64,000 bases of DNA from Bacteroidota bacterium (lineage in GTDB: Bacteria; Bacteroidota; Bacteroidia; UBA8524): contig WGMZ01000038.1 of assembly GCA_016124735.1 (NCBI GenBank), positions 16,643 to 80,642 on the forward strand, in the 5' to 3' direction. The notes under the pieces are model-generated. The model ran no database searches and was not told the DNA's origin. It was given only the letters and a program-made list of their open reading frames with translations. Below, piece after piece: positions 8,919-19,292 of this stretch. The first letter of the stretch is position 1, and each line of letters begins with the position of its first letter. The position numbers and the translations under genes were made by a program.

Positions 8919-10187
8919 ATGATTCAGATTGCTTTTATACGCGACAACAAAGAAGAAGTAATTAGCCGTTTGGCAAAGAGAGGATTGAATGTTCAAAATG
9001 AAGTGGACCAAATTCTCCGTGCAGATGAGAACCGTCGTAAAACTCAACTTCAGCTTGACAATCTTTTGGCCGAAAGCAATCAATGGTCGAAGCAGGTTGG
9101 GGAGCTTTTTAAGCAGGGAAAAAAAGAAGAAGCAGAAGTTCTGCGCGTTAAAAGTTCCGCTGCCAAAGATCAAATCAAAACATTGGAATCTGCACTTGAT
9201 GAGGCCGGAAAAAACCTCGATTCTTTATTGGTTCAGCTTCCCAATATGCCGCATGCATCGGTTCCAACCGGCAAATCATCAGAAGATAATGAAGTAGTTT
9301 TGGAATGGGGCGAAAAGCCTACACTTTATGCTGGTGCTGTACCCCATTGGGATATTGCAGAAAAGTACAATCTCATCGACTTTGAATTGGGTGTAAAAAT
9401 TACCGGGGCCGGATTCCCTGTCTATCTGGGAAAAGGCGCAAGACTTCAAAGGGCCCTTATCAATTTCTTTTTGGATGAAGCACTGAAAGCCGGTTATCGT
9501 GAGGTACAACCCCCTATTGTGGTGAATGAGGACTCTGGGTTTGGAACCGGACAACTTCCCGACAAAGAAGGTCAGATGTATTATGTGAATGAGGACCAGA
9601 TTTATCTGATTCCAACAGCGGAAGTTCCAATAACGAATATCTACCGCAATGTAATCCTCAAAGAAAATGAACTGCCTTTGAGAAACGTTGGCTATACCCC
9701 TTGTTTTAGAAGAGAAGCGGGGAGTTATGGAAAGGATGTTCGCGGATTAAATCGTTTGCACCAATTCGACAAAGTGGAGATTGTCCATATTGCTCATCCG
9801 GAAAATTCATACGACGAATTGGAAAAAATGAGCCAATATGTACAAGGCCTGCTTCAAAAGCTGGAGCTACCTTACCGAGCGCTCCGTTTATGCGGGGGCG
9901 ACATGGGGTTTGCTTCTGCTTTGACATACGATATGGAAGTATGGAGTGCTGCACAACAACGCTGGTTGGAAGTCAGCTCCGTTTCTAATTTTGAAAGCTT
10001 TCAGAGCAATCGCCTGAAATGCCGGTTTAAACCCAATGAAGGAAAAAATGAACTGGTTCATACTTTAAATGGATCTGCCCTGGCACTACCGCGAATTGTT
10101 GCTTCCCTGCTCGAAAATCATCAGGACGAGAACGGAGTTCGTATTCCAAAAGCTTTGCAGGCTTATACCGGATTCGATCGGATTTAA
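8919..10187 (+). CDS. serS: seryl-tRNA synthetase
   Basis: MIQIAFIRDNKEEVISRLAKRG..., class II motifs PTAEVPITNIYRN, CFRREAGSYGKDVRGLNRLHQFDKVE; start refined from 8901. Confidence 0.95.
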   Translation: MIQIAFIRDNKEEVISRLAKRGLNVQNEVDQILRADENRRKTQLQLDNLLAESNQWSKQVGELFKQGKKEEAEVLRVKSSAAKDQIKTLESALDEAGKNLDSLLVQLPNMPHASVPTGKSSEDNEVVLEWGEKPTLYAGAVPHWDIAEKYNLIDFELGVKITGAGFPVYLGKGARLQRALINFFLDEALKAGYREVQPPIVVNEDSGFGTGQLPDKEGQMYYVNEDQIYLIPTAEVPITNIYRNVILKENELPLRNVGYTPCFRREAGSYGKDVRGLNRLHQFDKVEIVHIAHPENSYDELEKMSQYVQGLLQKLELPYRALRLCGGDMGFASALTYDMEVWSAAQQRWLEVSSVSNFESFQSNRLKCRFKPNEGKNELVHTLNGSALALPRIVASLLENHQDENGVRIPKALQAYTGFDRI

Positions 10188-10239
10188 ACAGTATAAAAAT
10201 CACTGAATAGTCACTATCTTCATTAAAAAATGACGACCT

Positions 10240-10659
10240 ATGGGACTATTAAAAGAATTCAAAACATTTGCCGTTAAAGGCAATGTGGTAGATTTGGCTG
10301 TTGCCTTAATCATTGGAGCTGAGTTTGGAAAAATCATTTCCAGTCTGGTAAAGGATGTAATTATGCCGCCAATCGGGCAGCTTTTAAATGGTATCAACTT
10401 CACCAGTCTCTATGTCGCGCTGGATGGTAAATCTTATGAATCCCTAAGTGCAGCGCAGGAAGCAGGCGCCCCACTACTGCTCTATGGAAATTTTATTCAG
10501 GCCATCGTGAACTTTACGGTCATTGCATTTTCCGTCTTCCTGATCATCAGAAGTATCAATTCAATGAAGAAAAAAGAGGAAGAAAAACCAGCAGCGCCCG
10601 CTGTTACTCCCGAAGACATACAACTCTTGAGGGAAATTCGGGATAGTTTGAAAAAATAG
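10240..10659 (+). CDS. mscL: large-conductance mechanosensitive channel
   Basis: MGLLKEFKTFAVKGNVVDLAVALIIGAEFGKIISSLVKDVIMPPIG. Confidence 0.95.
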   Translation: MGLLKEFKTFAVKGNVVDLAVALIIGAEFGKIISSLVKDVIMPPIGQLLNGINFTSLYVALDGKSYESLSAAQEAGAPLLLYGNFIQAIVNFTVIAFSVFLIIRSINSMKKKEEEKPAAPAVTPEDIQLLREIRDSLKK

Positions 10660-10699
10660 AGAAAAAAATATAGCGCCAATGCTTTGATAGCTTCTTTTT

Positions 10700-10707
10700 T
10701 ATATTTG
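10700..10707 (+). promoter_or_regulatory. Bacteroidota -7 box (TATATTTG) upstream of tyrS
   Basis: Matches TAnnTTTG close to the start codon at 10712. Confidence 0.4.
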
Positions 10708-10711
10708 TCGC

Positions 10712-11998
10712 ATGACAAAAAATGCATTGATTGAGGAGCTGAAATGGAGGAATTTGCTTCATGACCAAACGCCGGGACTGGAAGAACAATTAAATAAAGA
10801 AATGACTTCCGGTTATGTAGGCTTTGACCCCACAGCCGATTCCCTTCATATTGGTAATTTGGTACCCATCATGCTCCTGGTGCATTTACAAAGAGCCGGG
10901 CATAAGCCGGTAGCTCTGGTTGGCGGCGCTACAGGTATGGTGGGCGACCCTTCCGGGAAAACACAGGAAAGGCAATTGCTTTCCATCGATGATATCAACC
11001 ATAATCTGGAATGCCAGAAGGCCCAGCTTCAAAAGTTCCTTGACTTCAGCGACAAGCCCAATGGTGCCGAGCTGGTCAATAACTATGAATGGTTCAAAGA
11101 GCTTGGCTTTCTGAATTTCATCCGCGATGTGGGCAAGCACATCTCGGTGAATTATATGATGGCAAAGGACTCTGTAAAAAACCGGCTGGAAAACGGCATG
11201 TCTTTTACCGAGTTTAGCTACCAGTTAATTCAGGGCTACGACTTCGTCCATCTGTACAGAGAATTTGGAGTGCGCCTTCAGATGGGTGGCTCAGATCAGT
11301 GGGGCAATATCACTACCGGGACGGAGTTAATTCGCCGGATGACCGGCGGAGAGGCCTACGCACTAACCGCTCCACTTGTAAAGAAAGCAGATGGCACCAA
11401 ATTCGGTAAATCCGAAGGGGGCAATGTTTGGCTTGACCGCAATAAAACAAGTCCTTATAAGTTCTACCAATTCTGGCTGAATGTATCAGATGAGGATGCC
11501 TTGAACTGGTTTCGCATCTTCTCCCTGCGCGGCAAGGATGAAATTGAACGCATAGAAAATGAGTTGCGCGAAGCACCCCATTCTCGGGCGGTTCAGCATG
11601 CCTTGGCAGAAGAATTAACAACCCGTATCCATTCAGCAGATGATTTGGAACAAGCGAAAAATGCCAGCTCCGTCCTGTTTGGAAAAAATACATCGGAGCA
11701 GTTGAAAACCTTAGACGAAAGCCTCCTCCTTGATATTTTTGAAGGAGTTCCTCAGGCAGAGATTTCCCGTTCCCTCCTCGAGGCGGGTTGTCCGATTGCC
11801 GAGCTCTACTCCGACCACACGAATTTCTTCCCTTCCAGGGGTGAAGTCAGAAAAATGGTAAAAGGCGGGGGTGTCTCGCTGAACAAAGCCAAAGTTGACG
11901 ATACGGAATTGGTAGTAAACACCGCCGATTTACTCCAAAATAAGTACCTTTTAGCACAACGTGGCAAGAAAGACTATTGCCTGATAATCGTTAAATAA
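10712..11998 (+). CDS. tyrS: tyrosyl-tRNA synthetase
   Basis: [44 protein letters not shown] (KFGKS). Confidence 0.96.
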   Translation: MTKNALIEELKWRNLLHDQTPGLEEQLNKEMTSGYVGFDPTADSLHIGNLVPIMLLVHLQRAGHKPVALVGGATGMVGDPSGKTQERQLLSIDDINHNLECQKAQLQKFLDFSDKPNGAELVNNYEWFKELGFLNFIRDVGKHISVNYMMAKDSVKNRLENGMSFTEFSYQLIQGYDFVHLYREFGVRLQMGGSDQWGNITTGTELIRRMTGGEAYALTAPLVKKADGTKFGKSEGGNVWLDRNKTSPYKFYQFWLNVSDEDALNWFRIFSLRGKDEIERIENELREAPHSRAVQHALAEELTTRIHSADDLEQAKNASSVLFGKNTSEQLKTLDESLLLDIFEGVPQAEISRSLLEAGCPIAELYSDHTNFFPSRGEVRKMVKGGGVSLNKAKVDDTELVVNTADLLQNKYLLAQRGKKDYCLIIVK

Positions 11999-12057
11999 TC
12001 TAAATAAAAGTCAAGCGGTTACTTAAAGGAAAAATTCGTATATTTACTTAACAAAAT

Positions 12058-12549
12058 ATGAAATATATGAAAAAATTAACTCTATTAATTTTCACCATGA
12101 TTATGGGGCAACTTATGCTTTCTGCGCAAACTTCTTGTCCTACCCCCCCCCCTCCTGGTTCTGATTGTTCGAACTGTCCGCGAATAAACGTGCTAGTTGA
12201 CCCAGATTGTTTCGGTTGTGACACCTTTAAATTTATTTGGGGCTATCAATATCCACATTGTAATGGGACTTTTGGGGCAGGCTTTGTTATTCCAGGATAT
12301 ACCCCAGTTCCTTCAAACCCTTGGGTAGCTCCATGTTTACAATTTTGTGACGATCCTTGTAAGTGCCCAGTAAGCTTTCAACTATTGGACCCAAATACAG
12401 GAACCCTAGTAGAGCCATGGGGACCTGTTACCACTTGGAGTACTACACATATAACGTATTACAACATCACCGTTTGCGGATCAAATAATGCACAGGTAGA
12501 TATAACATATTCTGGAGGAATATGGACCTTTCATTTTAGTTGTCCTTGA
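12058..12549 (+). CDS. hypothetical secreted Cys-rich protein
   Basis: Signal peptide MKKLTLLIFTMIMGQLMLSAQ, then SCPTPPPPGSDCSNCPRINV...; contains a C10 homopolymer. Confidence 0.65.
   Translation: MKYMKKLTLLIFTMIMGQLMLSAQTSCPTPPPPGSDCSNCPRINVLVDPDCFGCDTFKFIWGYQYPHCNGTFGAGFVIPGYTPVPSNPWVAPCLQFCDDPCKCPVSFQLLDPNTGTLVEPWGPVTTWSTTHITYYNITVCGSNNAQVDITYSGGIWTFHFSCP
12143..12152 (+). repeat. C(10) homopolymer inside coding sequence
   Basis: tcctaCCCCCCCCCCtcctgg read directly. Confidence 0.9.
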
Positions 12550-12572
12550 CTACAAATTCAATATGTGTTAAC

Positions 12573-15311
12573 ATGTCTCGAATCCCAATCCTATTCGTTT
12601 TAATGCTTCTATTCCCTCATTTAGGAAATGGTCAGAAAGAATTCGAAAAATGGTATTTTGGAAATGGTCAGGGTATTGATTTTCACAATAATCAACCTTT
12701 GACCATTTCCGATTCGAGTACTTTTAATTCACCTTCATACATACCAGCAACTATTTGCGATTCACTTGGTAATGAAATATTGTACTCGAATGGGTTTTCG
12801 ATTCATAACAGAAAGAGAAGAAATCAAAGATTAGACGGAGTTTTCCTACCTACCCAATATACATCCATCTTAAATAATTATGTCATCCCATTCCCTTCAG
12901 GTACAAATGATTATTTCGTGTTCTCCTCAGGCACATATCCCGTCACTGACTCAATTGGTAACACTCTATACGAAAAAGGCACCAGCCGTTACCAGCATTT
13001 GGCGTTTACAGGTAATTCAAATGACTCGCTTGTCCGAGTAGGAGTAACTCAAGAGATTATTGACAAAGAAAGCCTAATTGCATCGTATAAAAACTTGACC
13101 AGTAACTTCATCTGGGTGACATTTTATACCCCCCAAGCTGGGCACTTAATTATCTATAAGCTTTCACAAAATGGCTTAAGCAATATTATTCGGGAATACT
13201 GGATTGATACAACTGGAATTAACCCTAATATACCGACCGCCACGTATAATTGGAACGCAATAACTTTTTCCAGTGATGGTAAAATATTGGCATTTACTAA
13301 TGCCCTTAATCAATCTATCGCTATTTGTGATTTCAATTCGTCAAATGGAACTGTTTCAAATGTTCGGAAAATTAAAAATGTGGATTTTCCATTTTTAGAG
13401 TTTTCGTATTCAGGAAAGTATATCTATGCGATTGAAAAAGGGAGTTATGGTAGTATTTATCAAATAGCGACATCATTTGCTAATACAATTGACATTTCGG
13501 ATTCAACCTATTCGACATTGATTGTAAAAAGCGCAGGTTACGGTACCGCATTAATTGGACCTGATAAAAAAATTTATCTGGGTTCTGGTCCACCTAAAAA
13601 AGGAATAAGCGTAATTAATAATCCTGATAAATTGGGTATTTCCTGCAATATTGACACTTCTGGACCTATTAGCTCACGTGGTGGATTACCTCGCTATATG
13701 TTAAGTACAACATTTAGCCCCAAAATATGGTCAAAAGGATTCTGTCTTGGGGATTCAACCCAAATTGATTTATTTAATCTGGAAGCTGATTCAGCCATAC
13801 TTGATTGGGGTGATGGCATTTTCGAGCTGGCCTTTAATAATGACAAGTATAAACACTATTACACCAATTCTGGAAACTATACAATTCGGTATGTGTATTA
13901 CAGATCTGGTGTTCCCGACACATTTCTCCAACCCGTTTCCATATATAATATAGATCCATTTGATATTGGAGCTGATACACTTCTGTGTGTAAATAGTAGC
14001 ATAATTCTGGATGCATCTAAATCAAATGCGACAGGGTATTTATGGAATACAGGAGACACTACGTCAACCTTGGAAGTAGTAAAGTCAGGGAAATACTCAG
14101 TAACAGTCGAAAATGGCAAGTGTAAGCAGCTTGATTCTATTGAAGTGCTTACCATTGAATGTGAAATAGAATTTAAAAATTTATGCTTTGGCGACAGCAC
14201 GGAATTTAAATTAAATAATTTCTCAGGTGATTCTATCCTTTGGCAATTTCAGGATGACACTTTAACAACGAAGAATGAACTTTCCATTAAGTATCAATTC
14301 GCGGACTCGGGTCAATTTGAAGTCTACGTATCTTTATTCAAGGAAGGAATTCAACATCCCAAATTAATCCCTGTCAATATTATCAGACTTCCAAAACCAG
14401 ATTTAGGACCGGACACTCTGATTTGTTCAAAAGAAAAGTATCTAATTGATGTCAATAACAAGGCTTTCACTCGTTACAAATGGAGCAATGGGGACACTAC
14501 AACTTCCCTTTCAATTGCTAAAACAGATACAATTATTCTGAAGGCAGAAGGGTTTGGTTGCTCTGTCTCGGATACTGTCTCCGTATATTTTATAAATTGC
14601 GAAATTGGTATGGACGGTTTGTGCCTTCATGATACTACGGTATTTGAGGTCTATGATCCAAAAATGGACTCAGTACTTTGGGAGTTGGGAGATGGGAGCA
14701 CCCAGAGAGGGAATCAAATAAAACATAAATATCTACATGAGAGCAACTATTCTGTTGTTGCTAACTTTTATGCATTTTCACATCATACAACCAAGCAAAT
14801 CACAGCAAGTATCATCAAACTAAGCAATCCAATAGACAGTTCAAAAATAAATCAGTGTGCAGGCGTAATATTTAAAATAGACGACTACAATCCTGACTAT
14901 TCATATACATGGAATACCGGAATAAAAGGCCCTGAAATTCAATTTGATTCAAGTGGAATTTATATTATCCAAATAAAATCAAAAACCTGCGAGTTGTTAG
15001 ATAGTGTTCGTGTAGAATTAATAGATTGTTCCTGTAGTATTTTAATTCCTAATGCATTCACTCCTGATAAAAACGGTTTGAATGAAACATTTCGACCATT
15101 AGTCTACTGTCCTATAAACAAGTATTCAATGCAAATTTTCAATCGCTGGGGGCAACTTATTTATGAAACGACAGACGCATTCGACACATGGGATGGAACT
15201 TACAATGGCACTATATGCGAATCCGGCGTATACTTTTACATCATTCAATATTCATCTCAAATTAGCGGGCGGCAATCTCCATTGAAGGGAACCGTTAATT
15301 TAATCAGATAA
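12573..15311 (+). CDS. large secreted protein with PKD-like segments and T9SS type-B (gliding motility-associated) C-terminal domain
   Basis: Signal peptide MSRIPILFVLMLLFPHLGNGQ; WYFGNGQGIDFHNNQP start; C-terminus IPNAFTPDKNGLNETFRP...MQIFNRWGQLIYETTDAFDTWDGTYNGTICESGVYFYIIQY. Confidence 0.9.
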   Translation: MSRIPILFVLMLLFPHLGNGQKEFEKWYFGNGQGIDFHNNQPLTISDSSTFNSPSYIPATICDSLGNEILYSNGFSIHNRKRRNQRLDGVFLPTQYTSILNNYVIPFPSGTNDYFVFSSGTYPVTDSIGNTLYEKGTSRYQHLAFTGNSNDSLVRVGVTQEIIDKESLIASYKNLTSNFIWVTFYTPQAGHLIIYKLSQNGLSNIIREYWIDTTGINPNIPTATYNWNAITFSSDGKILAFTNALNQSIAICDFNSSNGTVSNVRKIKNVDFPFLEFSYSGKYIYAIEKGSYGSIYQIATSFANTIDISDSTYSTLIVKSAGYGTALIGPDKKIYLGSGPPKKGISVINNPDKLGISCNIDTSGPISSRGGLPRYMLSTTFSPKIWSKGFCLGDSTQIDLFNLEADSAILDWGDGIFELAFNNDKYKHYYTNSGNYTIRYVYYRSGVPDTFLQPVSIYNIDPFDIGADTLLCVNSSIILDASKSNATGYLWNTGDTTSTLEVVKSGKYSVTVENGKCKQLDSIEVLTIECEIEFKNLCFGDSTEFKLNNFSGDSILWQFQDDTLTTKNELSIKYQFADSGQFEVYVSLFKEGIQHPKLIPVNIIRLPKPDLGPDTLICSKEKYLIDVNNKAFTRYKWSNGDTTTSLSIAKTDTIILKAEGFGCSVSDTVSVYFINCEIGMDGLCLHDTTVFEVYDPKMDSVLWELGDGSTQRGNQIKHKYLHESNYSVVANFYAFSHHTTKQITASIIKLSNPIDSSKINQCAGVIFKIDDYNPDYSYTWNTGIKGPEIQFDSSGIYIIQIKSKTCELLDSVRVELIDCSCSILIPNAFTPDKNGLNETFRPLVYCPINKYSMQIFNRWGQLIYETTDAFDTWDGTYNGTICESGVYFYIIQYSSQISGRQSPLKGTVNLIR

Positions 15312-15361
15312 TCTAAAGGTGATTTTCAAGATTGTTAATTTCTCAATTAAATTTGTCAGAC

Positions 15362-16615
15362 ATGAAACAGGTACTGGCAGAAATAATCACCATTGGCGAC
15401 GAATTGCTCATCGGACAGGTGGTCGATACCAATTCTGCCTGGCTGGGTCAAAATCTCAATCCTGCCGGAGTCGAGATTAAACAAATCACTTCGGTTTCGG
15501 ATAACCGGGAGCATATTCTGGAAGCCATCGAAGCCGCGCGGAAAAGAGCAGATATCATCCTCTTAACAGGAGGCCTCGGCCCAACACGAGATGACATTAC
15601 CAAAGACACTCTGGCAGATTATTTTGGCGTAGGCCTAAAAGTAGATGAAACGGCCTTGGCCCACGTGCGTCAATTGTTTACCCGACTCAATCGACCGATG
15701 CTCGATATCAACGAACAACAGGCTCTGATTCCGGAAAATTGCACGCCAATATACAACGACCGTGGTACTGCGCCGGGAATGTGGTTTGAAGACAAAGGAC
15801 AAATAATCGTCTCACTTCCTGGTGTTCCCTACGAGATGAAGAACATGGTAAGCACTTTTGTTATCCCACGACTGAAGGAGCATTTCCAAATGCCCGTCAT
15901 TCGGCATCGTACCCTCTTAACTTCTGGTATTGGAGAATCTTATCTGAGTAAAAAAATCGAAACAATTGAACTCGGACTCCCTGCTCATATCCGACTGGCC
16001 TACCTGCCGAATTTTAGCACGGTTCGCTTACGCTTTACCGGCAGAGGAAGCAATTCAGACCAGCTGGACAAAGAGCTGGAAGACATAGTGGAACTGGTTA
16101 AAAAGGAAATCGGAATATTTCTGGCTGCCGACAGCGATGGTAGTTTACAAGAGATTATCGGCAAACGATTGATAGAATTGAATGCCAGCGTTTCCACAGC
16201 AGAAAGCTGCACCGGTGGATACATTGCGCATCTGATTACATCCATCTCAGGAAGCAGCCGTTATTTCCAGGGAAGTATTGTATCCTATGCCAATGAAGTC
16301 AAAGAATCCACACTTGGCGTATCTGCTCATCATCTTGAAAAGTTCGGCGCAGTGAGCGAAGAAGTGGTCACAGAAATGGCGGAAGGAGTCCGAAATAAGA
16401 TCGGAACGACCTATTCCATGGCTACTTCCGGAATTGCCGGGCCTGATGGAGGTACCGAAGAAAAACCCGTGGGAACTGTATGGATTGCAGTTTCAGGTCC
16501 AAATGGAACCCTGGCAAAATGCCATCATTTGCATGGAGGAAGAGAACAAATAATTGAAAGATCAGCTTTCCTTGCTTTGGATATGTTGCGGAGATATTTG
16601 CCGGAAGCCGAATAG
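15362..16615 (+). CDS. cinA: competence/damage-inducible protein A (CinA)
   Basis: AEIITIGDELLIGQVVDTNSAWLGQNL; LLTGGLGPTRDDITKDTLA; C-terminal STAESCTGGYIAHLITSISGSSRYFQGSIVSYANEVK. Confidence 0.95.
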   Translation: MKQVLAEIITIGDELLIGQVVDTNSAWLGQNLNPAGVEIKQITSVSDNREHILEAIEAARKRADIILLTGGLGPTRDDITKDTLADYFGVGLKVDETALAHVRQLFTRLNRPMLDINEQQALIPENCTPIYNDRGTAPGMWFEDKGQIIVSLPGVPYEMKNMVSTFVIPRLKEHFQMPVIRHRTLLTSGIGESYLSKKIETIELGLPAHIRLAYLPNFSTVRLRFTGRGSNSDQLDKELEDIVELVKKEIGIFLAADSDGSLQEIIGKRLIELNASVSTAESCTGGYIAHLITSISGSSRYFQGSIVSYANEVKESTLGVSAHHLEKFGAVSEEVVTEMAEGVRNKIGTTYSMATSGIAGPDGGTEEKPVGTVWIAVSGPNGTLAKCHHLHGGREQIIERSAFLALDMLRRYLPEAE

Positions 16616-16693
16616 CTTTCCCGCATAGATATTTTCAAATGACCCAATAAAATTGCATTTTTGCAGCCCCGTTTAATACGAAAAAATTAAGGA

Positions 16694-18013
16694 ATGGCTG
16701 AGTTTCAATTGATCATGCCCAAAATGGGCGAAAGTATTGCCGAAGCAACTGTAATTCGCTGGCTGAAGGAAGAAGGTGAGACCATCGAAGCAGATGAGTC
16801 CGTATTGGAAATTGCCACTGATAAAGTGGATTCTGAAGTTCCTTCTCCAAAAGGCGGTGTCTTAAAGAAAAAGTTGTACGGCGAAAACGATGTGGTAAAA
16901 GTTGGTGAACCCGTAGCCATCATTGAACTGGAGGGTTCAGAAGCTGCGAGTGCCCCTGCTGCCCCCGAGCCTGTTGAAAACAAAGCTCCGGCTGTTGTTG
17001 CTGAAAAAATGGTAAGCGACGCACAGGAAACTGCGGCTCCAGCAGCGGCTAACCTTAGCGGTGGAAGTCGTTTCTATTCCCCATTGGTATTGAATATTGC
17101 CCGAACTGAAGGCATCAGCATGACTGAACTAGAAGGAATCACTGGTTCTGGAAATGAAGGTCGTGTAACCAAAAAAGATATTCTGGCTTATGTGAATAAC
17201 AGAGGTGCTGCTCCAATTGCACCAGCTGTTCCAGCTCAGGAAGTAAAATCTACCCCAGCTGCTCCGGCCAAAGAAATCAAAGCTCCTGCAGTATCTGTAA
17301 ATGCAGGCGACGAAATCATCGAAATGGATCGTATGCGCAAACTCATCTCCGAACACATGGTGATGTCCAAGCATACTTCTCCGCACGTCACTTCTTTTGT
17401 AGAAGCGGACGTGACGAATATTGTGATGTGGCGTGATAAAGTGAAGGATGCATTCCTGAAAAAAGAGGGCGAAAAACTGACTTTCACCCCCATCTTTATT
17501 GAAGCGCTTACGAAAGCCATCAAGGATTTTCCAATGATTAATATTTCCGTAGATGGAGATAAAATCATCAAAAGAAAAGACATCAATATTGGAATGGCTG
17601 CCGCACTCCCAAGCGGAAATCTCATCGTTCCCGTTATTAAAAATGCAGACCGTAAAAACCTGCTGGGAATAACCAAAGAGGTAAATGATTTAGCCAATCG
17701 CGCTCGTGCGGGTAAGTTGAATCCAGATGAAATTCAGGGTGGCACGTATACCCTGACCAATGTCGGAAGCTTTGGCAACGTGATGGGAACCCCTATCATC
17801 AACCAGCCACAAGTAGCCATTATGGCTGTTGGCGCTATCAAGAAGAAACCAGCAGTGATTGAAACTCCTCAAGGCGACTTGATTGGTATCCGTCATTTCA
17901 TGTACCTGTCGCATTCCTACGACCACCGTGTAGTTGATGGTGCAATGGGCGGCATGTTCGTTCGTCGCGTTGCCGACTACCTGGAACAATGGGATCTGAA
18001 TCGAGAGATTTAA
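16694..18013 (+). CDS. dihydrolipoamide acyltransferase (E2) of a 2-oxoacid dehydrogenase complex
   Basis: Lipoyl motif EIATDKVDSEVPSP, E3-binding-like segment, catalytic YLSHSYDHRVVDGAMGG. Confidence 0.94.
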   Translation: MAEFQLIMPKMGESIAEATVIRWLKEEGETIEADESVLEIATDKVDSEVPSPKGGVLKKKLYGENDVVKVGEPVAIIELEGSEAASAPAAPEPVENKAPAVVAEKMVSDAQETAAPAAANLSGGSRFYSPLVLNIARTEGISMTELEGITGSGNEGRVTKKDILAYVNNRGAAPIAPAVPAQEVKSTPAAPAKEIKAPAVSVNAGDEIIEMDRMRKLISEHMVMSKHTSPHVTSFVEADVTNIVMWRDKVKDAFLKKEGEKLTFTPIFIEALTKAIKDFPMINISVDGDKIIKRKDINIGMAAALPSGNLIVPVIKNADRKNLLGITKEVNDLANRARAGKLNPDEIQGGTYTLTNVGSFGNVMGTPIINQPQVAIMAVGAIKKKPAVIETPQGDLIGIRHFMYLSHSYDHRVVDGAMGGMFVRRVADYLEQWDLNREI

Positions 18014-18034
18014 TAGTAGAATTTGATGATACCC

Positions 18035-18062
18035 AAAGACCGGCATTTGTCGGTCTTTTTTT
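18035..18062 (+). terminator. intrinsic terminator after E2 gene
   Basis: AAAGACCG GCATTTGT CGGTCTTT followed by a T-run. Confidence 0.85.
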
Positions 18063-18168
18063 GTTTAGGTCATCTTCCATTTGTCTTTGATTCGCCAAGT
18101 CCCAAATATCCGATAAAATGGATTCTCATATTTACACACTAACTTAGTGGCAGTTACGTTACGCTGTC

Positions 18169-19191
18169 ATGAAACAAAAAATTCTATTCTCTCTTATTTT
18201 CCTATCCATCGTCATTGTAACCAACGGGCAATCCTATTTGGGAAATCCACATGATTTTAACCGCAGTCTGATTAATTGGGTGAATCAGGATAAAGACAGG
18301 GCTATGAAAGCTGGGATTGCCAGTCGTAGCCTGGTAATTCATGAAAATAAAAAGGATGGACAACTGAATTCATCTCGAATAAAAGCCCGTTACTTCTATA
18401 ACGAATACGGTCAAATTATTCGAGAAGAATATTTTTCAAAAAACGGGAAAATTGACAGCAGATTGGAATACGACTACAACGAGCTGCATCAGGTAATTGC
18501 CAAACGTCATTATTCCGGATTATCAACCCTACCCTCTTATTCTTGGAAGATAGCCTATCATAATGATACACTCATTTCTTCCATCTCCAGTTTGAGCTCA
18601 AAAGGGAAACAGTATTGGGGCTATCACTACTTCTATAATAACAACAACCAAATTATTGAACAGAGGGAGTATAAAAAAGCAAAGTTAAAAGGTCGAATTG
18701 AGTACGATTATTATGGTGACATGACCAAAAAGGAAGTGCGTTATTATACTGACAGTTTGAAGCTAAAAAAAACCTTTCGTTATGATTGCGGTATTGGAAA
18801 TTCATTATTAAAAGAGAAGCAGAAAGATACCCTCACTCAGTGTACGCGAAAGGAAGAATTAGCAGACAGTACATTTCGGGAAATTCGGGAAATCAGAGAT
18901 AGCAAGGGCCGCATCCTGCGTTCAGTGTACGATTACAATCCCAAATTCCATTGGACAGAATCCCGCCATTACGATGCGCATAACAATTTAAAATATGTTA
19001 TCCGGAGGGAAATGCAGGATGACGGGAAAGAAAAAGTTACCTATACCCGCTTTTGGAGAAAAAATAATAAGCGAACTTATGTAACACGCTTATCGAAAGA
19101 CAATTTTGGATTTGAAATTTATGAAATTGAAAAAAAAGGAAAAGTAAGACGCAGCTATTCCAACGCTTTTACTCTCTTTACAAAAAAATAA
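18169..19191 (+). CDS. secreted repeat protein with YD/RHS-like Tyr-rich repeats
   Basis: Signal peptide MKQKILFSLIFLSIVIVTNGQ; repeated Y-[FD]-Y-N-[EN]-x-x-Q-[IV]-I-x-[EK]-x-x-Y units. Confidence 0.65.
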   Translation: MKQKILFSLIFLSIVIVTNGQSYLGNPHDFNRSLINWVNQDKDRAMKAGIASRSLVIHENKKDGQLNSSRIKARYFYNEYGQIIREEYFSKNGKIDSRLEYDYNELHQVIAKRHYSGLSTLPSYSWKIAYHNDTLISSISSLSSKGKQYWGYHYFYNNNNQIIEQREYKKAKLKGRIEYDYYGDMTKKEVRYYTDSLKLKKTFRYDCGIGNSLLKEKQKDTLTQCTRKEELADSTFREIREIRDSKGRILRSVYDYNPKFHWTESRHYDAHNNLKYVIRREMQDDGKEKVTYTRFWRKNNKRTYVTRLSKDNFGFEIYEIEKKGKVRRSYSNAFTLFTKK

Positions 19192-19292
19192 TTTCCTCCT
19201 ATCCAACCATGGGTCAGGTTTTTGCGTTTGATACAACGAAAATGCATTGACAAGCGTCTTAGGATAAAAGGGAACGACCAAAACCAGTCCGC

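Noticed and set aside
11313-11693. 126-aa minus-strand ORF
   Set aside because: Shadow of tyrS coding sequence; no independent support.
17236-17697. 153-aa minus-strand ORF in the E2 gene
   Set aside because: Ser/Ile-rich shadow of the acyltransferase gene.
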